Part shown: positions 33,328 to 41,456 of the stretch, piece after piece
How positions within the stretch are numbered: position 1 is the first letter of the stretch
How the letters are laid out: each line of letters opens with the position of its first letter
NCBI GenBank assembly: GCA_023410535.1
Contig: JAEYPR010000019.1
Location: forward strand, 62,001-126,000
DNA: 64,000 nucleotides
DNA from: Bacillota bacterium
GTDB lineage: Bacteria > Bacillota > UBA4882 > UBA8346
Reading direction: 5' to 3'
Made by a program: the position numbers and the translations under genes
The notes under the pieces: generated by a model
Seen by the model: only the letters and a program-made list of their open reading frames with translations
Told to the model about the DNA's origin: nothing
Database searches by the model: none

Positions 33328-33990
33328 TTACCGGGCATGAATCCTTGCCAACAATTCTAACGGATTGGTGCGGGTGGCGTTTTCGATTTCCACACCAGTT
33401 AATCCTGCTCCTTGCGCAATAGTGCGCGCCCAAGCGGCTGTCAATAAATTCTCCGGGCTATGACTGTCCGAATCGACGACGAATTTCACACCCGCTCTAC
33501 GTCCAACTTGGACAACATGACCATTGCCGACATTATGACCGCCACGAGCGGTAATCTCAATGAAAACGCCGTTTTGAGCGGCTAAAATTGCAGCTTCCTC
33601 TGATAGCAATCCCGGGTGGGCCAGGATATCAACATCCTTACACGAAGCAGCCGCCAGATTGGTACCGGGTTCAACCGGTTCGACCAGCGTCTCGCCATGG
33701 ACAACTACCAGTTTAGCACCTAAGCGCCGCGCTTCCGCAGCCAACTCCGGAATACTTCCCGCTGGAACATGCGTGAGTTCCACACCGGGAATCACCTCAA
33801 TCGGCCAATACTGCTTGACCAAATTACATTCTTTGGTTAACTCGGCGATGATCCGCTCCATGTTGGAAGGCGCCGCGTGATCCGTAATCCCAATTGCCTG
33901 ATAACCATTGACCGCGGCCCTACGAATCAACTCCATCGGCAAAAGCTCACCGTCGCTTAAAAAAGAATGGGTATGAAAATCATACACCAT
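33328..33990 (-). CDS. PHP-domain phosphoesterase (histidinol-phosphatase type)
   Basis: 220 aa. PHP proteins are metal-dependent phosphoesterases. The four family motifs are visible: YDFHTHSFLSDGE at the N-terminus, GITDHAAPSN, the Glu in VIPGVELTHVP with VVVHGET, and VDSDSHSPENL near the end; ILAHPGLL carries another metal ligand. The protein is shorter than HisK (about 270 aa), and no other his genes are near, so its true substrate may be different, for example a nucleotide or a 5-prime phosphate. The ATG at 33988-33990 has AGGAGG 8 bases upstream. It lies 40 bases after the HAD phosphatase stop and is likely co-transcribed with it. Confidence 0.82.
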   Translation of the reverse strand: MVYDFHTHSFLSDGELLPMELIRRAAVNGYQAIGITDHAAPSNMERIIAELTKECNLVKQYWPIEVIPGVELTHVPAGSIPELAAEARRLGAKLVVVHGETLVEPVEPGTNLAAASCKDVDILAHPGLLSEEAAILAAQNGVFIEITARGGHNVGNGHVVQVGRRAGVKFVVDSDSHSPENLLTAAWARTIAQGAGLTGVEIENATRTNPLELLARIHAR

Positions 33991-34032
33991 TGCTTCCACC
34001 TCCTAATGATTGGTTACATTATTAATATGCCG

Positions 34033-34905
34033 TTAGGAACCGCTAATGGCCGTGCCATTGCCATGTTGCAACGGTTGTTTTCCATTAATTTGACCCGTTA
34101 AAAACTGCGCCATCCCATTGAAAAGCGGACCGGGAATGACCAAATCGGACAGGGAACGCACCGGTTCCGGCGCTTCCGCCATGGCAACACCCAAACCGGC
34201 AAAGTTCAGCATATCTAAATCGTTGTGGCCGTCACCAAACGCAATAATCTGTTTCATGGGTAGTTGCATCCGGTTCGCCAACCATTGCAAAGCTTGTCCT
34301 TTTGAAGCCTTAGGATCAAACGCTTCAAGAAACCAATCATACGCTTCGCGATCCGGAGGCCAAAGAATCAAATGCGGTTGCGGTTTGATGGTTTGAAGAA
34401 TCCGTTCCGAAAGGGTCTTAACTTCTTTTTCGGCCCCGATGAACATATGTTTAACCATCGTACATTTCAAATTGCCAAGCGTAGCGAGGGAACATTGTTC
34501 GCCGCTGCTTTGGCTCAACCACTTACCGCCGGGTGTCTGCACTGCCGCGCTGAAATAAGCGCCGCTTTCATCAAGACAAAAATGGTCGACCATCCCCGCG
34601 CCGCTTAATTCCTGCAACTGGATTGCCAGTTCCGGCCGGAGCGGCGTCATTTGCAACACGGTTTCCGTGACCGGATCCATGACAATCGCACCGGCCTGAA
34701 CGATGACCGGAACAGTGACACCTAACTCGCGGGCGATTTGACGGGTTTTCTTCCAACTGCGACCGGTCGCGATTGTAAATTGCGCTCCCGCCTGGCGCAA
34801 CTGAGCAACTGCGTCCTTAATCGCCGGAGTCAGATAATCGGTTCCATATTCTACTAACGTTCCATCAAGGTCAGTAATGACCAATCGATAGTTTGCTAAG
34901 TCCAT
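34033..34905 (-). CDS. Cof-type HAD phosphatase
   Basis: A cytoplasmic HAD-IIB hydrolase, usually a sugar-phosphate or flavin-nucleotide phosphatase. The 290-aa product has motif I VITDLDGTLVEYG (nucleophile Asp at about 11), motif II ATGRSWKK, the Lys in DPKASKGQAL (motif III), and motif IV FGDGHNDLDMLNFAG. The cap domain between is of the C2b type by length. AAAGGAG precedes the ATG at 34905. Downstream is the PHP gene. No substrate can be named. Confidence 0.88.
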   Translation of the reverse strand: MDLANYRLVITDLDGTLVEYGTDYLTPAIKDAVAQLRQAGAQFTIATGRSWKKTRQIARELGVTVPVIVQAGAIVMDPVTETVLQMTPLRPELAIQLQELSGAGMVDHFCLDESGAYFSAAVQTPGGKWLSQSSGEQCSLATLGNLKCTMVKHMFIGAEKEVKTLSERILQTIKPQPHLILWPPDREAYDWFLEAFDPKASKGQALQWLANRMQLPMKQIIAFGDGHNDLDMLNFAGLGVAMAEAPEPVRSLSDLVIPGPLFNGMAQFLTGQINGKQPLQHGNGTAISGS

Positions 34906-34955
34906 GTTAACTCCTTTAGGCTAATTTAGCACAGTTTCCTAAACACGTCAATTAT

Positions 34956-34994
34956 ATCTGGTCGCACGAAATATTTGACCTCCATCACGACATA
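34956..34994. repeat. Dispersed intergenic repeat, copy 1
   Basis: A 39-base stretch ending in CGACATA (34988-34994) and starting TCTGGTCG, with AAATATTTG inside; then TTGACTCATAAGTTAAAATAAATT follows. It resembles the elements at 39079 and 53683. Confidence 0.45.
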
Positions 34995-35103
34995 TTCCTT
35001 GACTCATAAGTTAAAATAAATTTATGCCCTCTTTTTCAGCTTATTTATTTCAACGTAACCAACCTTGGTTGTCATGCCAATTAAACCATTGTAACAAACA
35101 ATA

Positions 35104-35126
35104 AAGTCAACCGATTTGGTTGACCC
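35104..35126 (-). terminator. Terminator of the YlmC gene
   Basis: GTCAACC/GGTTGAC (35106-35112 with 35118-35124), 5-base loop, then TTTATTG on the minus strand. Confidence 0.65.
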
Positions 35127-35133
35127 TAAGAAC

Positions 35134-35409
35134 CTATCCTAAACTGACGATGGGTGCCTTCTCATCGACATAATTCGGCGTTTCTACCAGAATAACATCC
35201 ACCCCGATCTTGCGAATTCGTTCCCACGGAATGACGAAGTCGTCGCTTTTACCGAAAACCCATAAAAACTTTCCCGGACCGGGAACGACAATTGCGACGA
35301 TCTTACCGGTCTCCGCATCAATCTCCAGATCGCTTGCCAATCCCAAACGCTTTCCATCCAGGATATTTACGACTTCTCGCTCACTTAACTCAGAGGTTTT
35401 GGTTAACAA
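35134..35409 (-). CDS. YlmC/YmxH family sporulation protein (PRC-barrel)
   Basis: A 91-aa PRC-barrel protein of the YlmC/YmxH family, which is spread through endospore formers and has no firmly assigned role. It starts MLTKTSELSEREVVNILDGK, then LGLASDLEIDAETGKIVAIV, and ends with the typical FVIPWERIRKIGVDVILVE. The TTG at 35407-35409 follows AAGGGG by about 10 bases. A terminator lies after the stop. The UPF0016 gene is 54 bases upstream and may share the transcript. Confidence 0.88.
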   Translation of the reverse strand: MLTKTSELSEREVVNILDGKRLGLASDLEIDAETGKIVAIVVPGPGKFLWVFGKSDDFVIPWERIRKIGVDVILVETPNYVDEKAPIVSLG

Positions 35410-35462
35410 CCCTTACTCGCCCCTTTCACTTTATTCATATGCAAAAGGCAGCGTTTTTGGAA

Positions 35463-35765
35463 CTATTTCATTACCGCGCCGCTAGAAAAAGCCTCATATA
35501 ATGTATAAAAACCAATTCCCACAAAAAGCAATGCCGCGCCAATTTTTAAGAAATGCGGCGGAATATATTTCGCCACCAAACCGCCGAACGCAACTCCGAT
35601 TAATGTTACTAACGCCAATGCCATACTCGCTCCCAAAAACACCGATAAGGGACTGCGCGACTCCGTTACCAAGGAAAAAACGGCCAACTGGGTTTTGTCT
35701 CCCATTTCCGCAATGAACAACGTCGAAAATGTGAGTAAAAATACCTGCCAATCAATGGTCACCAT
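35463..35765 (-). CDS. UPF0016/GDT1-family membrane protein
   Basis: A 100-aa half-size member of the TMEM165/GDT1 family of cation transporters, which export manganese or exchange calcium. The signature E-x-G-D-K-T is in LFIAEMGDKTQLAVF, and three hydrophobic segments (about residues 7-25, 42-64, 70-92) span the membrane. Full-size members have two such repeats; a single-repeat form presumably works as a dimer. GGAGG precedes the ATG at 35765 by 7 bases. The second copy of the family that often sits next door is not present here. Confidence 0.88.
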   Translation of the reverse strand: MVTIDWQVFLLTFSTLFIAEMGDKTQLAVFSLVTESRSPLSVFLGASMALALVTLIGVAFGGLVAKYIPPHFLKIGAALLFVGIGFYTLYEAFSSGAVMK

Positions 35766-35947
35766 TTAATTACCTCCGGTTAAATATACGGCGCGAGTAT
35801 CTCGGTTGGTGGATAATCAACGCGACATATTTCCCTCAAATTTTGTAAGACAAAAAAATTACCAAGGAGATATTTTAGATAATTTTCGCCTTACTTTAGT
35901 TTGACAACTAACCCGGCAAATAATCCAACGATTTTTATTTTGGCAAA

Positions 35948-35971
35948 TAAAAAAGGGACTCGCTAGTCCCT
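35948..35971 (-). terminator. Terminator of tRNA-His
   Basis: AGGGACT/AGTCCCT (35954-35960 with 35965-35971), 4-base loop, then TTTTTT on the minus strand. Confidence 0.88.
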
Positions 35972-35988
35972 GAATTCGAATTAATAAT

Positions 35989-36066
35989 TGGGGTGAACGA
36001 TGGGAGTCGAACCCACGACCTCCAGGGCCACAACCTGGCGCTCTAACCAACTGAGCTACGTCCACC
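35989..36066 (-). tRNA. tRNA-His (anticodon GTG)
   Basis: Cloverleaf on the minus strand: acceptor GTGGACG/CGTTCAC preceded by an encoded G (the G-1 of histidine tRNAs) facing discriminator C, D arm AGCTCAGTTGGTTAGAGC, anticodon arm CCAGG-TTGTGGC-CCTGG with anticodon GTG, T arm GGGTTCGACTCCC, and encoded CCA. Confidence 0.97.
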
Positions 36067-36081
36067 ATCCGTGCAGAAGCT

Positions 36082-36110
36082 ATAATACCATAGATTAAAT
36101 TCGGTGTCAA
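36082..36110 (-). promoter_or_regulatory. SigA-type promoter of tRNA-His
   Basis: On the minus strand TTGACA (36105-36110), a 17-base spacer and TATTAT (36082-36087), about 16 bases before the tRNA; near-perfect consensus. Confidence 0.85.
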
Positions 36111-36312
36111 TCACGCACGGCAAGATATTTTAAGGTAAATTCAGGGATTATTTGCTTCAAGGTTCAATAGGTCCTTTCATCTCGCGATTTTTATGATGAA
36201 GGCCATAATAAAATATATTAAAAAGCGGTGATTCTAAAACAAATTTTTTCAATATATGTTGCCTTAATTATTATGGCACTCCACCGCAACCCCAAGTATT
36301 GATTGAAATATC

Positions 36313-36338
36313 ACAGCCGGCAAGTGGTTGCCGGCTGT
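36313..36338. terminator. Hairpin downstream of the GH13 gene
   Basis: A perfect stem CAGCCGGCAA/TTGCCGGCTG with a 4-to-6-base loop lies about 20 bases after the GH13 stop. The following sequence has only short T runs, so termination is likely but not certain. Confidence 0.55.
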
Positions 36339-36356
36339 TTCATGAATACTCAGACA

Positions 36357-37778
36357 TTACCGTGATCCCCGCTTGAAGATCCGGACTCCGCCAGGCGGGA
36401 TCTCCGGATAGTTCATGCTGGAAAGGCTGCAACCAATGGCGAAGACCGGTTCCCAACCCATATTCCATTCTGCCGGAACTTCCAGGCAACGGCAATCGTG
36501 ATTCATATTGAAACAAGCTAAAATCTGTTCTTTTTTCCCACTACGGACAAAACCGTAGATTCCGTCGCCAAGATGCAAATCATAATGGCTTCCGGTTTGC
36601 AATGATTGATATTTGCTACGCAAAGCCGCTAATTCCTTGGTTGTTTCCAGTAACGTTTGATCTTGCTGCTCCGGCGCCCAGATCATCGTCTTGCGGCAAT
36701 CAGGATCTTTATCACCGGTAATCCCGACTTCATCACCGTAATACAAGGCCGGAACACCCGGATAGGTGAATTGGAAAGCGAGTGCCGCTAACATCTTGCG
36801 ACGGTCTTCGCCGCAATGGGTCAGAAAACGCGGTGTATCATGGCTACCTAAGAGATTATATGCACTTAGCGTATATTCCCAAGGTAAATTATGCCGGACA
36901 TTGGCTAAATCCATCCGAAACTGGTCGGCTGAGATTTGGTTTTGAGCAAAATATTTGATAACCGCTTCCCGCCAACGGTAATTCATTACCGCATCACAAC
37001 TGTCGCCTTTCAACCATTCATGCCCATCTTCCCAGATTTCGCCGACGATATAGGCTTCCGGATTGATCGATTTCACCAGACGCCGGAATACATGCCAAAA
37101 ATCCATCTTTACTTCATTTGGGACATCCAACCGCCAGCCGTCAATCCCCAGACTGGTCCAAAATGCAATCACTTTTAATAGATACCGGATTACCTCCGGG
37201 TTGTCATGGTTTAATTTTGGCAATGTGCCAAATCCCCACCACGATTCGTAATTCGGTTTTGGCGATTGCACAATCGGGAAATCATAACAATGGTACCAAT
37301 CCTTAAAACGGGATTTGGCGCCGCGTTTGATTACATCCTGAAACGCCCAGAAAGCATCACCGGTGTGATTGAAAACGCCGTCAAGAATTACTCGAATACC
37401 CGCTTGATGCAACTTACGGACTAATTCTTGAAAAATGCGCAGATCCCCGAATTCCGGTGCAATCTTCAGATAGTCTTGCGTATCGTATTTATGACTTGAT
37501 GGCGATTGAAAAATCGGGTTCAGATAAACCCCCGTTACGCCGAGTTCCTGAAGATACGGGATTTTTGAGATTATCCCCTTCAAATCACCACCAAAGAAAT
37601 TGGTGATTGTTGGTTTCTCACCCCATTTTGCACAGTTACTTGGGTCGTTGCCGGTATCCCCGTTACAAAATCGCTCGGGAAATATCTGATAAAAGATCGA
37701 CCCTGCGACCCAACTCGGCGGGGTAGACGGAACGGTATCAAAATTTTCATTTAAAATTTGAAACTCCGGTTGGCTCAC
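36357..37778 (-). CDS. GH13 alpha-glucan hydrolase (neopullulanase/cyclomaltodextrinase type), cytoplasmic
   Basis: 473 aa. It is a TIM-barrel GH13 enzyme acting on alpha-glucans or maltodextrins. IFYQIFPERFCNGD near the start is typical of the neopullulanase-like group. The conserved regions are VILDGVFNHTG (I), GWRLDVPNEV with the nucleophile Asp (II), YIVGEIWED with the acid Glu (III), and LLGSHDTPRF (IV). There is no signal peptide, and the N-terminal starch-binding domain found in full neopullulanases is absent. The GTG at 37776-37778 has GGGGTG 6 bases upstream; another GTG at 37787 is the alternative. Its likely job is breakdown of imported or glycogen-derived maltodextrin alongside glgP. 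Confidence 0.88.
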   Translation of the reverse strand: MSQPEFQILNENFDTVPSTPPSWVAGSIFYQIFPERFCNGDTGNDPSNCAKWGEKPTITNFFGGDLKGIISKIPYLQELGVTGVYLNPIFQSPSSHKYDTQDYLKIAPEFGDLRIFQELVRKLHQAGIRVILDGVFNHTGDAFWAFQDVIKRGAKSRFKDWYHCYDFPIVQSPKPNYESWWGFGTLPKLNHDNPEVIRYLLKVIAFWTSLGIDGWRLDVPNEVKMDFWHVFRRLVKSINPEAYIVGEIWEDGHEWLKGDSCDAVMNYRWREAVIKYFAQNQISADQFRMDLANVRHNLPWEYTLSAYNLLGSHDTPRFLTHCGEDRRKMLAALAFQFTYPGVPALYYGDEVGITGDKDPDCRKTMIWAPEQQDQTLLETTKELAALRSKYQSLQTGSHYDLHLGDGIYGFVRSGKKEQILACFNMNHDCRCLEVPAEWNMGWEPVFAIGCSLSSMNYPEIPPGGVRIFKRGSR

Positions 37779-38197
37779 AAATATCACCCCATCACATTTT
37801 GTTATGTATACAATACAAGATATTTATGATTTCGACTACCGGTAAATATCGGGTGATTTGACATCACCACAAGTAAAAAAAACTCCCATTTCAACGATAG
37901 ATTTAGCTCCGTTGGCAGGTCCCGTATGCAATCACAGTGACGATGCCACAGGATATTATCATTTTATAATATTGCTAATCTAGGAAAACCTGACAAAGAT
38001 TACTGGAATAAGTCGGATAACATAAATAAAAAAAGACCTTCGCGCCGGTCATTCGTAGCCAATTCCTCCCAAAGCCACTCTGACGACAAAAAAGGTCATA
38101 AGTATTATGATACTGTTTATGATAACGAACGAACGGTGTCGCTTCCCTTTCCTCCATGAGCTAACGCTGTCTTCAGCAGCGAAAGACTTTTAGGAGC
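37779..38197. other. Intergenic region with one terminator
   Basis: Between the GH13 and thioredoxin-reductase-like genes I see only a small hairpin at 38028-38051 (GACC...GGTC followed by seven T on the minus strand), which probably ends the reductase transcript. The short frame at 37975-38157 overlaps that hairpin and has no protein character. Confidence 0.5.
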
Positions 38198-39061
38198 TTA
38201 GGCTTTTTGAATGTTTTTGGTATCCAAGTAATGGACCGCACTTAAGGCCGCCACTTGGCCTTGACCAACTGCCCGACTGATCTGCCAAGGTTTTCCGGTG
38301 CAATCTCCTGCCGCAAATACGCCCGGAAGATTGGTCGCCTGTTCCGGATCGACCACAATCAATCCCGCGCTGGTCTCAACTCCAGCCAACAACTGATCCA
38401 CCGGACGATTAGCCCGCTCGATAAAGACCCCGTCCACCAAATACTCACCAGCAGTAGTTTTTAACATCTCCACCCGGTCCGTCCCGGTAATGGTCAACGG
38501 TTTTCCATAAATCACCGCCAACCGCGGATCCAATTCCGAACTGACTTTATATTGGGGCAAAAAATAAACTTTCGCGCAAACTTCCGCTAAAAAAGCCGCT
38601 TCACTCTCCGCTTCGGGAATGTAACCAATCAAGGCGACGGTTTTACCTTTAAAAAACATACCGTCACAAGTTGCACAGTAACTGACTCCGTGTCCGATCA
38701 AGCGGTTTTCCCCTTCAATGTCGGTACCCAATGAAATCCCGGTAGCAACGATCACTGTTTGGGCTTGTACAGCATTTTCCCGCCCAAATAAATGATAGCT
38801 GTCATCCTCCTGATAGACTGTTTGAATTTCATCTTTCAAAAAAACCGCTCCCAAATCCTCTGCGTGGGCTCGCATCTTGACCGCCAGTTCTTTTCCGGTA
38901 ATCTCGGGAATTCCAAGGTAATTATCGATCCGGTGGGATTGAACCAGCTTCGAACTATAGGTTTCTTTGGAAATAATTACCGTATTTTTATTGCGCCGTC
39001 TAGCATTGATCGCTGCCGCGAGCCCGGCCGGCCCCGCCCCAATAATGGCAATATCGTACAT
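38198..39061 (-). CDS. Thioredoxin-reductase-like flavoprotein lacking the NADPH motifs
   Basis: 287 aa. The FAD site IAIIGAGPAGLAAAINARR opens the protein, the redox pair is in GVSYCATCDGMFF (CxxC near residue 128), and FAAGDCTGKPWQI closes the FAD site. The second dinucleotide motif, GGG-x-[SN/TA] in ordinary NADPH-dependent enzymes, here reads ALIGYIPEAESEAAFLAE, and the HRRxxxR that holds the 2-prime phosphate is replaced by FLPQYKVSSE. Those losses fit ferredoxin-dependent flavin thioredoxin reductases (FFTR) or a related NADPH-independent form known from clostridia. GAGGAGG precedes the ATG at 39059-39061. No thioredoxin gene is adjacent. Confidence 0.82.
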   Translation of the reverse strand: MYDIAIIGAGPAGLAAAINARRRNKNTVIISKETYSSKLVQSHRIDNYLGIPEITGKELAVKMRAHAEDLGAVFLKDEIQTVYQEDDSYHLFGRENAVQAQTVIVATGISLGTDIEGENRLIGHGVSYCATCDGMFFKGKTVALIGYIPEAESEAAFLAEVCAKVYFLPQYKVSSELDPRLAVIYGKPLTITGTDRVEMLKTTAGEYLVDGVFIERANRPVDQLLAGVETSAGLIVVDPEQATNLPGVFAAGDCTGKPWQISRAVGQGQVAALSAVHYLDTKNIQKA

Positions 39062-39078
39062 AAAAAAACCTCCTCGTA

Positions 39079-39120
39079 TATGTCGCCTTAAATATTTGGA
39101 ACTTGCTCTTGAACGACATA
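39079..39120. repeat. Dispersed intergenic repeat, copy 2
   Basis: A 42-base element with ends TATGTCG (39079-39085) and CGACATA (39114-39120), which are exact inverted repeats. AAATATTTGG lies inside, and TCTATGAGTTACAATAAATT follows, much as in copy 1. Confidence 0.55.
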
Positions 39121-39555
39121 TTTTCCCTGGTCTATGAGTTACAATAAATTCAATTCTTTGACTTTCCAACCACGATTTAAGGATGGAAATAGCAATCGAT
39201 TATTTATTTCAACTTAGATAATCGTCCCCAAAGCAATTGACAATTTATTATCGCACGATTGATCGGTCCAAGCAAGTTACAATCCAATATCCATTCAAAC
39301 CGCGTATACGAAATCCGGCGTGACTCCGGTATTCCGCTAAAACATCGTTGAGCAATAATCTTGATTGCCCGAAGCAGTTATTTGAATATACTATACCGAT
39401 GAAAATTGATCTTTATTAGAGATTGTATCGTATTCCAATTTCCCTTTTTCATTTTTTATGATACCATAGAAATGATGCGATTCTGGACAGTTGTTTCATC
39501 ACGCCTAAGGTTGAACGGTTTTTTCTTACTTTATTATAAAGGAGCCAATTTTAAA
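39121..39555. other. Divergent intergenic region
   Basis: The space between the divergent reductase and plsC genes must hold both promoters. TATACT near 39390 is a possible -10 for plsC, but I see no -35 at a proper distance. An open frame upstream of the plsC start (39406-39555) continues into plsC but has no plsC-like sequence. Confidence 0.35.
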
Positions 39556-40158
39556 GTGCTTTATAAAATTTTTCGGTTTTTATTCTATTGTATTTTAAAA
39601 ATTGTTTCCCGCTTAACTATTTACGGAGTTGAGAATATTCCCTCATCCGGTCCGGTTATTTTGGTCTCCAACCATATTAGCAACTGGGATCCGATGATTG
39701 TTGGGATTTCCGCCAATCGCCAGGTCCATTTTATCGCGAAAGAGGAATTATTTAAATTTCCGCCCTTGCGCTATTTGATGTTGGCTTGGGGAGCATTGCC
39801 GGTGAAACGAGGCCGCGGCGACCGGGAGGTAATCTCCAAATCATTGGAAGTTCTCAAAGACCAAAAAATCCTCGGCATTTTCATTGAAGGCACTCGCAAT
39901 AAAGTTGACCCCAATCGGATGCAAAAACCGCAACCCGGAGCAGCGATGTTGACGCTGAAAAGCGGCGCCGTAGTCGTACCGATGCTCGTGACCAATTCAA
40001 ACCGGATCAGCCGTTTGAGTAAAGTAGAAGTTTTTATCGGCAAACCCATTACCTTTACGACCGATCCCGGACAAGATAAGAAAGAACTCTATTCGGAAAT
40101 CAGCCAAACCATTGTTAATGCTATTGAATCCTTACGTGGCGCTAAAAAAGGAGCTTGA
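39556..40158 (+). CDS. plsC: 1-acyl-sn-glycerol-3-phosphate acyltransferase
   Basis: PlsC puts the second acyl chain on lysophosphatidic acid to make phosphatidic acid at the membrane. The 200-aa product has a hydrophobic N-terminal segment, then VSNHISNWDPMIVG (the HxxxxD catalytic motif), FIAKEELFKFP, FIEGTRNKVDPNRM with the glycerol-phosphate-binding EGTR, and VVVPMLVTNSNR. Length is normal for bacterial PlsC. I place the start at the GTG 39556-39558, which follows AAAGGAG; the longer frame from 39406 would add 50 atypical residues. A terminator follows at once. Confidence 0.88.
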   Translation: MLYKIFRFLFYCILKIVSRLTIYGVENIPSSGPVILVSNHISNWDPMIVGISANRQVHFIAKEELFKFPPLRYLMLAWGALPVKRGRGDREVISKSLEVLKDQKILGIFIEGTRNKVDPNRMQKPQPGAAMLTLKSGAVVVPMLVTNSNRISRLSKVEVFIGKPITFTTDPGQDKKELYSEISQTIVNAIESLRGAKKGA

Positions 40159-40179
40159 GATTCAAGCTCCTTTTTTTTA
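40144..40179 (+). terminator. Terminator of plsC
   Basis: AAAGGAGCTTGA/TCAAGCTCCTTT with a 3-base loop and eight T; the stem overlaps the end of the gene. Confidence 0.9.
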
Positions 40180-40210
40180 GCTATCGATGCACTGACTATT
40201 ATTTTTACAG

Positions 40211-40738
40211 TTAAAACTCGGGTTCGATCAAACCGTAATTGCCGTCTTTCCGGCGGTAGACAACATTCACTTCATCGGTTTCGCTATTGGAGAAGACGTA
40301 GAAATCATGACCCAACAGGTCCATCTGCATGACTGCCTCTTCGGCGGACATCGGCTTCATCGCAAACCGTTTGGTACGCTGAATCACCGGTGCCGGAGCT
40401 TCCTCTTGGGCCGGAACAGAGGTGAGAATCACTTGATTCTCTTCCCGAAGTCTCCGGTTGATCCGCGTTTTAAATTTACGAATTTGGCGTTCAATCTTAT
40501 CCACCGCGCCATCAATCGATCCATACATATCATTGGTTTTTTCTTCCCCGCGCAACAGCAACCCATCTACTTGAACGGTAATGTCTACAACATGTTTTCC
40601 CCGTTCCGTACTCATTGTCACCTGAGCCCCAACCGGGTTCTTTTCAAAAAATTTGCTGATTTTGGCGACCTTCTTTTCGGAATAATCGCGCAGAGCTGGA
40701 GTTACGTCGACATTTTTCCCTTTAATATTTACTAACAT
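40211..40738 (-). CDS. hpf: Ribosome hibernation-promoting factor, long form
   Basis: Long HPF dimerises 70S ribosomes into inactive 100S particles in slow growth. The 175-aa product has the N-terminal RaiA domain (MLVNIKGKNVDVTPALRDYS to RRLREEN), a linker at about 105-120 rich in Ala and Pro, and the C-terminal dimerisation domain RFAMKPMSAEEAVMQMDLLG and FYVFSNSETDEVNVVYRRKD. AAAGGAGG precedes the ATG at 40738. It stands alone, converging on plsC. Confidence 0.94.
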   Translation of the reverse strand: MLVNIKGKNVDVTPALRDYSEKKVAKISKFFEKNPVGAQVTMSTERGKHVVDITVQVDGLLLRGEEKTNDMYGSIDGAVDKIERQIRKFKTRINRRLREENQVILTSVPAQEEAPAPVIQRTKRFAMKPMSAEEAVMQMDLLGHDFYVFSNSETDEVNVVYRRKDGNYGLIEPEF

Positions 40739-41097
40739 TGAAAAAACCTCCTTTGGTCGATGGATATTAATTATTTCGGCAAATTCAACAAATTAGTCAA
40801 GGGATTTCGTTTTACCATAATAAATTTTATCGAACACTCGCAATCAATTTTCAAATTCTTAAAAATAAGTATTGCGTGAAATCGAGCGGTCTCCATGGCT
40901 ATAACCTTCAACCTCCTATAGTGTTGCCTGTTTTCTACCTCAATTATCAGCCATGCAAATTCATTTTCAACAATCGCCTAGCGGTTTGGTCGCTAAGTAT
41001 TCGCTCCCGCCGCTATTTTCCGATGTTGGGTTCTTGTGTATATATAACGTATCTTCCCCCCAAATCCTCTCAATCTTTGACGAAAAAAATCAAATTG
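40739..41097. other. Region upstream of hpf
   Basis: This stretch should hold the hpf promoter (minus strand). TTGACT at about 40794-40799 is a possible -35, but no convincing -10 lies at 17-18 bases. The small plus-strand frames here have no ribosome site or protein character. Confidence 0.3.
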
Positions 41098-41159
41098 TAA
41101 AAAAATACTTGCACCGTAACGGCTCCCTTTATTGTACGAGAACATCCGGTGCAAGTATT
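41098..41159 (-). terminator. Terminator of the DUF1540 gene
   Basis: AATACTTGCACCG/CGGTGCAAGTATT (41104-41116 with 41147-41159), a 30-base loop, followed by seven T on the minus strand. Confidence 0.85.
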
Positions 41160-41197
41160 CTTCGTTAAACTCACGAAATGTTAGTCCAAACCAAATT

Positions 41198-41383
41198 TCA
41201 CTTTGGTGCAAATGTTTGACAGCAAGTTTCCATGGAAGTCTGGGCATTTTTTGACCCGTCCAACGAGCCAATTTCCATGTCGGATGCGCCGAAGTTGTTG
41301 TCAACTTTGATCTCTTCCGCTTTACAGATCTTACCCGCCTCGTTATACTTACAGCTGCTAACATCACATTTAATGCGGTTCAT
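41198..41383 (-). CDS. DUF1540 protein
   Basis: A 61-aa cysteine-containing protein of the DUF1540 family, found in Bacillota and of unknown role. The spaced cysteines are in KCDVSSCKYNEAGKICKAEE and TCCQTF, a pattern fit for metal binding. It starts at the ATG 41381-41383, directly after GGAGGTGG; an upstream in-frame ATG has no better site. A strong terminator follows, so it is a single-gene unit and possibly well expressed. Confidence 0.85.
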   Translation of the reverse strand: MNRIKCDVSSCKYNEAGKICKAEEIKVDNNFGASDMEIGSLDGSKNAQTSMETCCQTFAPK

Positions 41384-41456
41384 TATACCACCTCCAGCTT
41401 TATTATCCGCCACCCTTTCCGTGCTTATACACGGGAAACGGAAGTCGCAATGGAAG

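Noticed and set aside
35859..36110. Minus-strand frame of 83 codons over tRNA-His
   Set aside because: It is fully explained by the tRNA, its promoter and terminator.
37975..38157. Minus-strand frame of 60 codons after the reductase
   Set aside because: It spans a terminator hairpin and lacks a ribosome site.
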